A DNA stretch of 7,335 bases from the NCBI GenBank assembly GCA_900548815.1, contig URLR01000082.1, positions 1-7,335 on the forward strand, in the 5' to 3' direction. Under the pieces are notes generated by a model. It saw only the letters and a list, made by a program, of their open reading frames with translations. It ran no database searches and had not been told where the DNA came from. The stretch comes from an uncultured Collinsella sp. GTDB lineage: Bacteria > Actinomycetota > Coriobacteriia > Coriobacteriales > Coriobacteriaceae. The position numbers were made by a program, and so were the translations under genes. Shown in pieces: positions 1 to 6,689 of the stretch. How positions within the stretch are numbered: position 1 is the stretch's first letter; every line of letters starts with the position of its first letter.

Positions 1-45
1 GATAGGAGTCCGTCTCGTGGGCTCGGAGATGTGTATAAGAGACAG
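1..45 (+). other. Illumina Nextera i7/Read 2 adapter contamination (left end)
   Basis: These bases are synthetic. Positions 27-45 are the 19-base Tn5 mosaic end used in Nextera kits, and 12-26 are the Read 2 adapter stem that precedes it. Positions 4-11 (AGGAGTCC) read as an 8-base i7 index, and 1-3 (GAT) match the end of the P7 primer. Genuine sequence starts at 46. Translating through the adapter gives false N-termini: frames opening at 17 and 31 begin with adapter-encoded peptides (MGSEMCIRDR and MYKRQ). No gene start should be placed here. Confidence 0.98.
4..45. repeat. Terminal inverted repeat, left arm (artefact)
   Basis: These 42 bases are the exact reverse complement of 7282-7323. 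The repeat consists wholly of Nextera adapter and index sequence, so it is a library artefact and not the end of a transposon, linear plasmid or phage. Confidence 0.97.
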
Positions 46-900
46 GTCTTTACCGCATCCGACCGTAGCTTCCAGCACTTTGACGCGGCCGTTCCGCCCA
101 AGGGCGAGTGCCGCCACGACTGGGAGATCTTCGCGGACCTGTCCACGCGTATGGGTTACCCCATGCACTACGACAACACCGAGCAGATCTGGAACGAGTG
201 CATTAGCCTGTGCCCCAACTTTGTGGGCGCAACCTACGAGAAGATGGCTCCCGAGGGCGGCTACGCCCAGTGGCCCGTCAAGAGCACCGATGTGAACGAC
301 CACGGCACGCCCGACATGTTCGCTGGTGGCAAGTTCACCACCAAGGACGGCCGCGCCAACCTGATGGCGCACGACTGGGAGGCGCCCTCCGAGCTTCCCG
401 ACGATGAGTACCCGCTCATCCTGTGCACCGTCCGCGAGGTCGGCCACTACAGCTGCCGTTCGATGGCCGGCAACTGCAAGACGCTGGCACTGCTTGCCGA
501 CGAGCCCGGCTTTGTCCGCATGAATCCCGCGGACGCCGAGGCACGCGGCATCAAGAATGGCGACATCGTCTCGATCCACAGCCGCCGCGGCCAGGTATAC
601 AGCCGAGCCGACGTGAGCGACCGTATCAACAAGGGCACGGTCTATATGACCTACCAGTGGTGGATCGGCAAGTGCAACGAGCTGACCATGCACAAGGTCG
701 ACCCGGTCTCGCATACGCCCGAGGACAAGTTCTCCGCCTGCCAGGTCGACGCTATCGCCGACCAGGTCTGGGCCGAGGGCGAGGTCGAGCGTCAGTACAC
801 CGAGCTCAAGCAGGCTCTGGTCGACGCCGCCGCTCCCCAGGACGTTGAGCCCGGCGCCGCCAAGTTCGACGACGAGACACACGTGAATCAAATCGTGTAG
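46..900 (+). CDS. fdhF: Formate dehydrogenase H, alpha subunit (C-terminal fragment, 5' truncated)
   Basis: This is the last 284 residues of a molybdopterin enzyme that oxidises formate to CO2 and feeds electrons to formate hydrogenlyase on the cytoplasmic side of the membrane. The true start lies upstream of the window; E. coli FdhF is about 715 residues, so roughly 40% is present. Counting from base 46, residues 61-67 (GATYEKM), 129-144 (VREVGHYSCRSMAGNC) and 200-208 (YMTYQWWIG) match E. coli FDH-H closely from memory. The latter two lie in the C-terminal molybdopterin-dinucleotide-binding domain. The active-site Sec or Cys and the N-terminal [4Fe-4S] motif are missing, so it cannot be said whether this is a selenoprotein. 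The protein ends with an acidic tail of about 25 residues that E. coli FdhF appears to lack. It stops at TAG, followed by a terminator-like hairpin and then hyfA. A related NAD-linked or other formate dehydrogenase catalytic subunit is less likely, given the FDH-H similarity and the hyf neighbours. Confidence 0.9.
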   Translation, partial: VFTASDRSFQHFDAAVPPKGECRHDWEIFADLSTRMGYPMHYDNTEQIWNECISLCPNFVGATYEKMAPEGGYAQWPVKSTDVNDHGTPDMFAGGKFTTKDGRANLMAHDWEAPSELPDDEYPLILCTVREVGHYSCRSMAGNCKTLALLADEPGFVRMNPADAEARGIKNGDIVSIHSRRGQVYSRADVSDRINKGTVYMTYQWWIGKCNELTMHKVDPVSHTPEDKFSACQVDAIADQVWAEGEVERQYTELKQALVDAAAPQDVEPGAAKFDDETHVNQIV

Positions 901-921
901 TCCCGTTCTCGTTGGCTTTTT

Positions 922-964
922 GGGCCGGGCGTCCCGTACGTTCGGGAGCCCGGCCCGTTATTTT
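922..964 (+). terminator. Terminator-like GC hairpin between fdhF and hyfA
   Basis: The arms 922-930 and 948-956 are perfectly complementary (9 bp). After a single bulged G at 931 the stem continues with 932-936 pairing with 943-947 (5 bp). The loop is TACGTT at 937-942. The sequence after the stem, 957-964 (GTTATTTT), is T-rich. This is the form of a rho-independent terminator for fdhF. No promoter is recognisable between it and hyfA, so partial read-through, or a role as an mRNA processing or stability element, is also plausible. The hairpin is seen directly; its function is inferred. Confidence 0.75.
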
Positions 965-965
965 G

Positions 966-972
966 AAAGGAA
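966..972 (+). promoter_or_regulatory. Ribosome binding site deciding the hyfA start
   Basis: The purine-rich AAAGGAA lies about 6 nt upstream of ATG 979. The in-frame GTG at 973 directly abuts it and is too close to be used, so ATG 979 is the supported start. The site begins only 2 nt after the T-tract of the upstream hairpin. Confidence 0.75.
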
Positions 973-978
973 GTGGGG

Positions 979-1596
979 ATGAACCGCTTCATCGACATCA
1001 ACCCGGAGAGGTGCATCGGCTGCGGAACATGCCAGTCCGCCTGTGCCGACGCCCACCGGATGCAGGGTCTTCAGGATACGCCGCGCCTGGCGCTCGTGAA
1101 GACCGGCGGTATTTCGGCCGCCCTTGCCTGCCACCATTGCGAGGGTGCCCCCTGCGCCGAGGTTTGCCCGGTGAATGCCATCGAGCACGATGGCGATCGC
1201 ATCCACGTCAAGGAGCAGGAGTGCATCGGGTGCAGGCTGTGCGCCATCGCGTGCCCCTTCGGAGCCATCCATCCCGATGGCACGTCTATCGCCGGTGTCG
1301 CAGGCATGTGCGATCCGACGCCTTCGTATCCTAAGTCCCTGAGCAGCCTTCTTACGTGGGCTCCCGGCCAGTACACCTGCGCTGTCAAGTGCGATCTGTG
1401 CGCCTTCGATCCGGACGGCCCGCATTGTGTGGCGGCGTGCCCCACCAAGGCGCTGACCGTCATGGGCGGCGCGGCCGATCGCGAGCTCGACGAGGCCAAG
1501 CGCCTGCGCTCGATCGAAAACGGTCCGGCCGTCGACGTTACCGCTGTGGCCCAGGGCCTGTCCGAGAAAGCAGAAGGGAGCGTAAACAATGGATAG
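979..1596 (+). CDS. hyfA: Hydrogenase-4 component A, polyferredoxin-like electron transfer subunit
   Basis: This 205-residue cytoplasmic iron-sulfur protein is expected to carry electrons from FdhF towards the hydrogenase module. Sixteen cysteines form four [4Fe-4S] motifs: C12-C15-C18-C22, C51-C54-C59-C63, C82-C85-C88-C92 and C138-C141-C150-C154. Each of the last three ends in the usual Cys-Pro. Two more cysteines, C111 and C134, lie in the linker between the third and fourth motifs. The length matches HyfA/HycB (about 205), and the opening MNRF and the segment PRLALVKT (35-42) resemble E. coli HyfA more than HycB or HydN. The start at ATG 979 is set by the ribosome binding site and by the MNRF opening. 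The 3' end overlaps hyfB by 8 nt (1589-1596), which suggests translational coupling. The HyfA rather than HycB name also rests on the downstream BCDEF gene order. Confidence 0.9.
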   Translation: MNRFIDINPERCIGCGTCQSACADAHRMQGLQDTPRLALVKTGGISAALACHHCEGAPCAEVCPVNAIEHDGDRIHVKEQECIGCRLCAIACPFGAIHPDGTSIAGVAGMCDPTPSYPKSLSSLLTWAPGQYTCAVKCDLCAFDPDGPHCVAACPTKALTVMGGAADRELDEAKRLRSIENGPAVDVTAVAQGLSEKAEGSVNNG

Positions 1597-3607
1597 CATG
1601 ACGCTGTTTATCGCATCGCTTGCCGTCTCGTGCATCGGTGCGCTCGCCTCGGTTCTGCTGATCAAGGCCGATAACGCCGCCAAGACCGCCGGCTGCCTTA
1701 TCGGCGCCGTCGCGGCCGTGCTGTCGTTCATCGCGGGCCTCGAGGCCGTGCTTGGCGACGTTTCGTCCCTCAACACGGTCTTCTTCTTCCCGTTCGCCCG
1801 TCTCGAGCTCTTGCTCAACGGCCTTGCGGGCCTGATCGTGGTCCTCATCTCGATTCTCGCCTTTGCGGGCTTCATCTACGGTCTGTCCTACTTCGACGAG
1901 TACCCGGGCAAGGTCGGGCGCGCCGGCTTCTTTATGAACACCTTCGTCGCCTCGATGATGCTCGTCATCACCGCCGACAACGTGTTCTGGTTCCTGGTCG
2001 CCTTTGAGCTCATGTCCCTTACGAGCTACTTCCTTGTCGTTATCGAGGAGAACAAGAACTCCATTAGGGGCGGTTGGCTCTACTTCGTCATCGCGCACGT
2101 GGGCTTCGTTCTCATCATGGCGAGCTTCCTGCTCATGACCAACGGCGTGGGCGGTTCCTTCAGCTTCAGTGATTTCCGTACGCATGACTTTGGACCCGCC
2201 GTCTCCTCCGCGTGCTTCGTCCTCGCGTTCTTCGGATTTGGCGCGAAGGCCGGTATCATCCCGCTGCACTCCTGGCTGCCCCAGGCGCACCCCGAGGCGC
2301 CGTCCAACGTGTCCGCCCTCATGTCCGGCGGCATGATCAAGATCGGCATCCTGGGAATCCTCAAGGTCGGTCTCGACCTGCTCGCGGGTTCGGGCGTCCA
2401 GCTCTGGTGGGGCCTCATGGTCCTGGTCTTCGGATCCATCTCGTCGGTCCTGGGTGTCGTCTACGCCCTCCACGAGCACGACATCAAGCGCCTGCTTGCC
2501 TATCACTCCGTCGAGAACATCGGCATCATCTTGCTCGGTGTCGGCGCGTCCATGACGGCGCACGCCCTGGGCAACGACGTCATCGCGACGATCGCGCTCA
2601 TGGCCGCCCTCTACCACACGCTCAACCACGCCATGTTCAAGGGCGAGCTGTTCCTCGGCGCGGGCTCCCTGCTCTATGCCACGGGTACGCGCAACATGGA
2701 GAAGATGGGCGGTCTGTTCCGCCGCATGCCGGTCACGGCCGTCTGCTTCCTCATCGGTGCCCTTGCCATCTCGGCCATCCCGCCGCTCAACGGCTTCGTT
2801 TCCGAGTGGTTCACCTACCAGTCCCTGTTCAACATCTCGACGCTCTCCGACCCGGTCGTCATGGTGTTCGCCGTCGCCTCCGCGGCCGCCCTCGCCATCA
2901 CCGGTGCCCTGGCCGTCACGTGCTTCGTGAAGGCCTACGGCGTCTCGTTCGCGAGCAGCCCTCGTTCCCAGGAGGCCGCGAACGCCAAGGAGTCCCCGGC
3001 TCCGATGTTGTTCTCGCAGATGCTCCTCGCGGCCATCTGCGTGGTACTGGGAATCGGCTCCCCGGTCATCGCCCCGGTTCTGGGCGACGTCGCCCAGAGC
3101 GTGCTTGCCGGCTCCGCCGTCACAGCCACCTCGGGCGTGTCTCTCGTGAACGAGATTTCCGGTGCCGCCACCTCCACCCCCGCGATCGCCATCGCGCTCG
3201 TGGTCCTCACCGGCCTCGCGTTCGCGTTGAGGTCCTGCCTCGGCGCCAAGGCCCCCGCTAAGAAGACCGACCCTTGGGCGTGCGGCTACGAGCCCAACGA
3301 GCACATGCCCGTCGTCGCCACGAGCTTCGCGTCCGACGTCGAACTCTTCATGGGCCCGCTCTACACCCTGCGCGAGGTATGCACCAAGATCTGCTGGTCC
3401 ATCGCGCACGTGTTCCAGAAGCTCACCGGTGTCGCCCAGGGCGTCGAGCCCCTGCCCGACCGTTTCCTGGTCGATGCACCGAGCGAGGGTGCCGACAAGC
3501 TGGCCGGCCTCGCCTCCAAGATCGAGGGCGGCAACTACTCCGTATACATCTGCTACATCGTCGCGGCGCTCGTGGTCTTCCTCGTGCTCGCCGTGGTCAT
3601 GGTCTAG
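1589..3607 (+). CDS. hyfB: Hydrogenase-4 component B, antiporter-like membrane subunit
   Basis: This 672-residue integral membrane protein belongs to the NuoL/M/N (Mrp antiporter-like) family, and its length equals that of E. coli HyfB as I recall it. It is expected to form part of the ion-translocating membrane arm of the complex. Nearly the whole chain is hydrophobic helices. Family motifs include E140 in a membrane helix (FELMSLTSYF), K220 with the following IPLHSWLPQAHPEAPSNVSALMSG, K251 (GGMIKIG), K300 (HDIKRLLAYHSVENIG) and YHTLNHAMFK ending at K351. These are the charged residues thought to carry protons in the complex I relatives. A soluble, less hydrophobic stretch (about 550-650, with DPWACGYEP) precedes a final membrane helix, as in HyfB/HycC. 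The start ATG 1589 has GAAGGGAG 8 nt upstream, better placed than for the in-frame ATG at 1598. It overlaps hyfA by 8 nt and ends 17 nt before hyfC. Confidence 0.93.
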   Translation: MDSMTLFIASLAVSCIGALASVLLIKADNAAKTAGCLIGAVAAVLSFIAGLEAVLGDVSSLNTVFFFPFARLELLLNGLAGLIVVLISILAFAGFIYGLSYFDEYPGKVGRAGFFMNTFVASMMLVITADNVFWFLVAFELMSLTSYFLVVIEENKNSIRGGWLYFVIAHVGFVLIMASFLLMTNGVGGSFSFSDFRTHDFGPAVSSACFVLAFFGFGAKAGIIPLHSWLPQAHPEAPSNVSALMSGGMIKIGILGILKVGLDLLAGSGVQLWWGLMVLVFGSISSVLGVVYALHEHDIKRLLAYHSVENIGIILLGVGASMTAHALGNDVIATIALMAALYHTLNHAMFKGELFLGAGSLLYATGTRNMEKMGGLFRRMPVTAVCFLIGALAISAIPPLNGFVSEWFTYQSLFNISTLSDPVVMVFAVASAAALAITGALAVTCFVKAYGVSFASSPRSQEAANAKESPAPMLFSQMLLAAICVVLGIGSPVIAPVLGDVAQSVLAGSAVTATSGVSLVNEISGAATSTPAIAIALVVLTGLAFALRSCLGAKAPAKKTDPWACGYEPNEHMPVVATSFASDVELFMGPLYTLREVCTKICWSIAHVFQKLTGVAQGVEPLPDRFLVDAPSEGADKLAGLASKIEGGNYSVYICYIVAALVVFLVLAVVMV

Positions 3608-3612
3608 AGAGG

Positions 3613-3620
3613 GGAGAGGA
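3613..3620 (+). promoter_or_regulatory. Ribosome binding site deciding the hyfC start
   Basis: The purine block GGAGAGGA lies 4 nt before ATG 3625, just after the hyfB stop. The hyfC frame stays open upstream into hyfB, so this site and the family length of about 307 residues fix the start. Confidence 0.7.
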
Positions 3621-3624
3621 TATT

Positions 3625-4548
3625 ATGAACATCGTTCTTGCGATGGCGCAGGGCCTCGTGGTCATGCTGGTCGCGCCCTTCTTCTCCGGCCTCGCCCGTG
3701 TGATTCGCGCGAAGATGCACAATCGCCGCGGTCCGTCCATCCTTCAGGATTACCGGGACCTCGCGAAGCTCATGGCGCGTCCCGAGTCCGTGAGTTCCGA
3801 CTCGAGCTTCGTGCTGCGCATCATGCCGCCGCTGTTCCTCGCGGTGTCGTTTATGCTCGCCATGGGCCTGCCCATGTTCACGCTCCAGAGCCCCATGCCC
3901 GTCTTTGGTGACGCCATCACCATCATGTACGCGCTCGCGCTGTCCCGCTTCTTCTTCGCGCTGTCCGGCGTGGATTCCTCCAACGCCTACGCGGGCTTCG
4001 GCGGTATCCGCGAGCTCCTCATGAGCGTGCTCATCGAGCCGTCCATGCTCATCGCGCTGTTCACCGTCGCCATCGTGTGCGGCTCCACGGACATTGCGAC
4101 CATGGGTCAGCACATCGTTACGGGCAACGTCTCGAGCGTCGTCGCCGTTATCCTCGCCGGCGTCGCCTTCGCGGCCGCCTGTTACATGGAGCTCGGCAAG
4201 CTTCCGTTCGATCAGGCCGAAGCCGAGCAGGAGCTCCAGGAGGGCCCGCTCGCCGAGCTCTCCGGCCCGTCCCTGGCCATGATGAAGCTCGCCATGGGCA
4301 TGAAGCAGGTCGTGGTCGTCGCTTGGTTCACCTCCATCTTCATCCCCTGGGGAGAGCCCGCGACCATCGGCGTCACCGCTCTCGTGGGCGCCGTCGTCTT
4401 CCTCGTCAAGTGCCTGGTCGATTTCGTCGTCTGCGGCGTGCTCGAGAACTCCGTTTCCCGTTCGCGCTTCAAGGTGCTCGGTAACCAGACTTGGGCCGTC
4501 GTCGGCATCGCGGTCCTCGCGTTCGTCTTCGTCGTCGTAGGCGTGTAG
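3625..4548 (+). CDS. hyfC: Hydrogenase-4 component C, NuoH-like membrane subunit
   Basis: This 307-residue membrane protein is of the NuoH/HycD/HyfC type, which joins the cytoplasmic hydrogenase module to the antiporter-like subunits and is thought to couple electron transfer to ion movement. About eight membrane helices can be counted. Conserved elements are NRRGPS (33-38) followed by QDYRDLAKL, the cytoplasmic loop FGGIREL (125-131), and PFDQAEAEQELQEG starting at P194. In the last, D196, E199, E201 and E203 correspond to the acidic loop of NuoH. The length agrees with HycD (about 307). A longer in-frame opening extends back to 3274 inside hyfB, but ATG 3625 has a good ribosome binding site and gives the family N-terminus. 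The gap to hyfB is 17 nt and to hyfD 16 nt, so co-transcription is likely. Confidence 0.92.
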   Translation: MNIVLAMAQGLVVMLVAPFFSGLARVIRAKMHNRRGPSILQDYRDLAKLMARPESVSSDSSFVLRIMPPLFLAVSFMLAMGLPMFTLQSPMPVFGDAITIMYALALSRFFFALSGVDSSNAYAGFGGIRELLMSVLIEPSMLIALFTVAIVCGSTDIATMGQHIVTGNVSSVVAVILAGVAFAAACYMELGKLPFDQAEAEQELQEGPLAELSGPSLAMMKLAMGMKQVVVVAWFTSIFIPWGEPATIGVTALVGAVVFLVKCLVDFVVCGVLENSVSRSRFKVLGNQTWAVVGIAVLAFVFVVVGV

Positions 4549-4564
4549 GGAGAAGGGAGAAACT

Positions 4565-6022
4565 ATGTCAATCGAATCGAGCTTGTCCCTCTTTGCCATG
4601 GTGGCGATCGCCGTCCCCATGCTGGGCTCCCTGCTCATCGTCATGCTGCCGCGTCCCTACGCTAAATGGATCTGCGCCTTTGCCGGCGGCATCGCCACGG
4701 TCGCTTCCGTTGGCTTGGCCGCGACGTTTGCCGGAAACGGCATGAACGCGGTCGATGTAACCTGGGCGAGTATGGGCCAGACCTTGGTCATGGGCTTCAT
4801 ATTCGACCGGATGAGCACGCTGCTCGCACCCGCGTTCGTCGCTATCGGCCTGCTCGTCGTCATCAATTCGTTCCCGTACATGAGCGATAAGAATAAGGAG
4901 CATCCCGACGCGCCCCGTCGTCGCTTCTACGTGTACTTCTCCACGTTCATCGGCGCCATGGCCGGTCTCGCCTACAGCTCCACCATCGTCGGCCAGCTCG
5001 TTTTCTTCGAGATCACCGGTGTGTGCTCCTGGGGCCTCATCAGCTACTACATGACGCCCACGGCCAAGAAGGCCGGTATGAAGGCGCTCATCATCACCCA
5101 TATCGGCGCTCTGGGACTCTACATCGGCGCGGCCTTCCTGTTCGCCGGAACCGGCACGTTCGCGCTGAGCGCGATCTCCCAGCTCGATTCCGGTATGAAG
5201 ACCGTCGTGCTGCTGCTCATCCTGTTCGCTGCTTGGGCCAAGTCCGCCCAGTTCCCGCTCTACATGTGGCTGCCCTCCGCAATGGAGGCCCCCACGCCCG
5301 TTTCCGCCTACCTTCATGGCGCGTCCATGGTTAAGGTCGGCGTGTGCGTGTTCGCCCGCGCTCTTGCGAGCGCCGGCGATATCCCCGAGATCGTCGGTTG
5401 GGTCGCCATCATCGACGCCGTCGTGACCATGCTCTTCGGCTTCCTCATGTACCTGCCCCAGAAGGATATGAAGCGCCTGCTCGCCTTCTCGACGATCGCG
5501 CAGCTCGCCTACGTGTTCTTTGGCCTGGGCCTCTCCGTGTTCGGAAGCCAGATGGCGTTTAACGGCGCCGTCGAGCACATCTTCAACCACGCGTTCACCA
5601 AGACCCTGTTCTTCCTCATCGCTGGCTCTCTCAGCTTCACGCTGGGAACCCGTATGCTGCCCAAGATCCAGGGCCTCATGAAGAAGTACCCGGTCACGGG
5701 CGTGGGCTTTGCGGTCGCCGCGACCGCTATCGCCGGCGTGCCCCCCATGAGCACGTTCTTTTCCAAGTTCCAGATCATTTCCGGTGGCTTCGCGGTTGGT
5801 GCTACCAACACGGTCATCTTTGTCCTCGTGTGCGTCATGGTCGTCGAGACCGTCGCCACCTTCGCATGGTTCCTGCGTTGGATGGGTAAGGTCCTGCCCG
5901 GTGAGCCGAGCGAGACCGTGGCCGCCGGCCAGCCCCTTCCGCGCGCCATGGCGTTCGTGTTCGTCGTCCTCATGATCATGGTCGTCGTCGCCGGTCCTAT
6001 GTCCTCTAGTTGGATGGGTTAG
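4565..6022 (+). CDS. hyfD: Hydrogenase-4 component D, antiporter-like membrane subunit
   Basis: This 485-residue NuoL/M/N-family membrane protein closely matches E. coli HyfD (about 479 residues). It is a subunit absent from hydrogenase-3 (Hyc), so it separates a Hyf-type complex from a Hyc-type one. Recognisable segments are FFEITGVCSWGLISYY with E149 in a membrane helix, AAWAKSAQFPLYMWLP with K226, MEAPTPVSAYLHGASMVKVG with H251 and K257, QKDMKRLLAFSTI with K303, and FNHAFTKTLFF with K346. These are the buried charged positions of the antiporter fold. The segment FAWFLRWMGKVLPGEPSE near the C-terminus is also HyfD-like. AGAAGGGAG (4551-4559) lies 5 nt before the ATG. The gap to hyfC is 16 nt. 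The end is 10 nt before hyfE, with the hyfD stop inside the hyfE ribosome binding region. Confidence 0.93.
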   Translation: MSIESSLSLFAMVAIAVPMLGSLLIVMLPRPYAKWICAFAGGIATVASVGLAATFAGNGMNAVDVTWASMGQTLVMGFIFDRMSTLLAPAFVAIGLLVVINSFPYMSDKNKEHPDAPRRRFYVYFSTFIGAMAGLAYSSTIVGQLVFFEITGVCSWGLISYYMTPTAKKAGMKALIITHIGALGLYIGAAFLFAGTGTFALSAISQLDSGMKTVVLLLILFAAWAKSAQFPLYMWLPSAMEAPTPVSAYLHGASMVKVGVCVFARALASAGDIPEIVGWVAIIDAVVTMLFGFLMYLPQKDMKRLLAFSTIAQLAYVFFGLGLSVFGSQMAFNGAVEHIFNHAFTKTLFFLIAGSLSFTLGTRMLPKIQGLMKKYPVTGVGFAVAATAIAGVPPMSTFFSKFQIISGGFAVGATNTVIFVLVCVMVVETVATFAWFLRWMGKVLPGEPSETVAAGQPLPRAMAFVFVVLMIMVVVAGPMSSSWMG

Positions 6023-6027
6023 GAGGT
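6021..6027 (+). promoter_or_regulatory. Consensus ribosome binding site of hyfE, overlapping the hyfD stop
   Basis: AGGAGGT is a full anti-Shine-Dalgarno match, 5 nt before ATG 6033. Its first two bases are the last two of the hyfD TAG stop, so terminating ribosomes are placed directly at the hyfE start. It is the strongest ribosome binding site in the window. Confidence 0.8.
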
Positions 6028-6032
6028 AGGAC

Positions 6033-6686
6033 ATGGGTTATTCGTTAGTCAATATCCTGGGCGGTCTTCTGATCGTGACCTCCACCATGGTGGTCGTCTC
6101 GAAGACCATCCCGTCCGCCATTAAGTGGTACGCGATCCAGTCGGTTGTCCTGGTGGGCGTGCTGCTCACCCTGGGCCTCACCACCGGTGCCACCGAGCTT
6201 CTCATGTGGGCCGCGTCGGCCTTCGTCACCAAGGTGATCCTCGTTCCGTTCATTCTCAACCGTGCCTACAAAAAGATGGGTTCGCCTGCCGATAGCACGC
6301 TGACCTCCTCCATCAAGCCGGCCTGGACCATCATCCTCACCGGTCTGGAGGTGGCCATCTGCTTCGCGGTGGTCACGCGCCTGAGCCTGCCCACCGCTGA
6401 GGTGGCTACTCCGGCCCTCGCCATCAGCTTCGCGCACTTCTTCGTCGGCCTCACGTGCATCATCTCCCAGCGCAACATCCTCAAGCAAATCTTCGGGTAC
6501 TGCCTTATGGAGAACGGTAGCCACGTGACGCTCGCCCTGCTCGCGCCCACGGCCCCCGAGATCATCGAGATTGGCATCGCCACCGACGCCATTTTCGCCG
6601 TCATCATCATGTCCGCCGTCGTCGTGAGGATCTGGAACGACACCAAGTCGCTCGACTCCCACGACCTGACCGAATTGAAGGGGTAG
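6033..6686 (+). CDS. hyfE: Hydrogenase-4 component E, membrane subunit with NuoK-like part
   Basis: This 217-residue integral membrane protein (E. coli HyfE about 216) has seven predicted helices by eye, at about 4-24, 30-50, 55-79, 93-117, 123-145, 150-172 and 178-200. It belongs to the ion-translocating arm; part of it is considered equivalent to NuoK of complex I. The most diagnostic segment is SQRNILKQIFGYCLMENGSH, with E160 buried in a helix. It is followed by EIGIATDAIFAVI, nearly identical to E. coli HyfE, and the chain ends in LKG as the E. coli protein does. Other buried charges are E55 and K67. Like HyfD, this subunit is absent from the Hyc complex. The start has a consensus ribosome binding site. 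The stop is 3 nt before hyfF, which indicates coupled translation. Confidence 0.93.
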   Translation: MGYSLVNILGGLLIVTSTMVVVSKTIPSAIKWYAIQSVVLVGVLLTLGLTTGATELLMWAASAFVTKVILVPFILNRAYKKMGSPADSTLTSSIKPAWTIILTGLEVAICFAVVTRLSLPTAEVATPALAISFAHFFVGLTCIISQRNILKQIFGYCLMENGSHVTLALLAPTAPEIIEIGIATDAIFAVIIMSAVVVRIWNDTKSLDSHDLTELKG

Positions 6687-6689
6687 GCC

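Noticed and set aside
912..928. A possible sigma-54 promoter (TTGGC ... GGGCC) before hyfA, since E. coli fdhF and hyf are sigma-54 dependent.
   Set aside because: The GG-to-GC spacing is about 8 nt rather than 10 and the -12 element is not recognisable. The GC runs belong to the hairpin stem.
2212..3261. A 349-codon plus-strand frame within hyfB.
   Set aside because: It is an Arg/Pro/His-rich out-of-frame translation lying wholly inside hyfB.
1538..3409. A 623-codon open frame on the minus strand opposite hyfB.
   Set aside because: It encodes a low-complexity Arg/Asp/Glu/Gly/His-rich chain with no domain, and is the usual antisense shadow of a GC-rich gene for a hydrophobic protein. The plus-strand HyfB is unambiguous.
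3274..3624. An N-terminal extension of hyfC into hyfB, as the frame is open from 3274.
   Set aside because: The extension encodes Arg/His-rich non-family sequence. ATG 3625 has a good ribosome binding site and gives the normal length of 307 residues.
3604..4644. A 346-codon open frame on the minus strand opposite hyfC.
   Set aside because: It is an antisense shadow of hyfC, rich in Asp, Glu, His and Arg, without recognisable motifs.
4568..6034. A 488-codon open frame on the minus strand opposite hyfD.
   Set aside because: It has the same charged low-complexity composition and covers hyfD almost exactly, so it is a codon-bias shadow.
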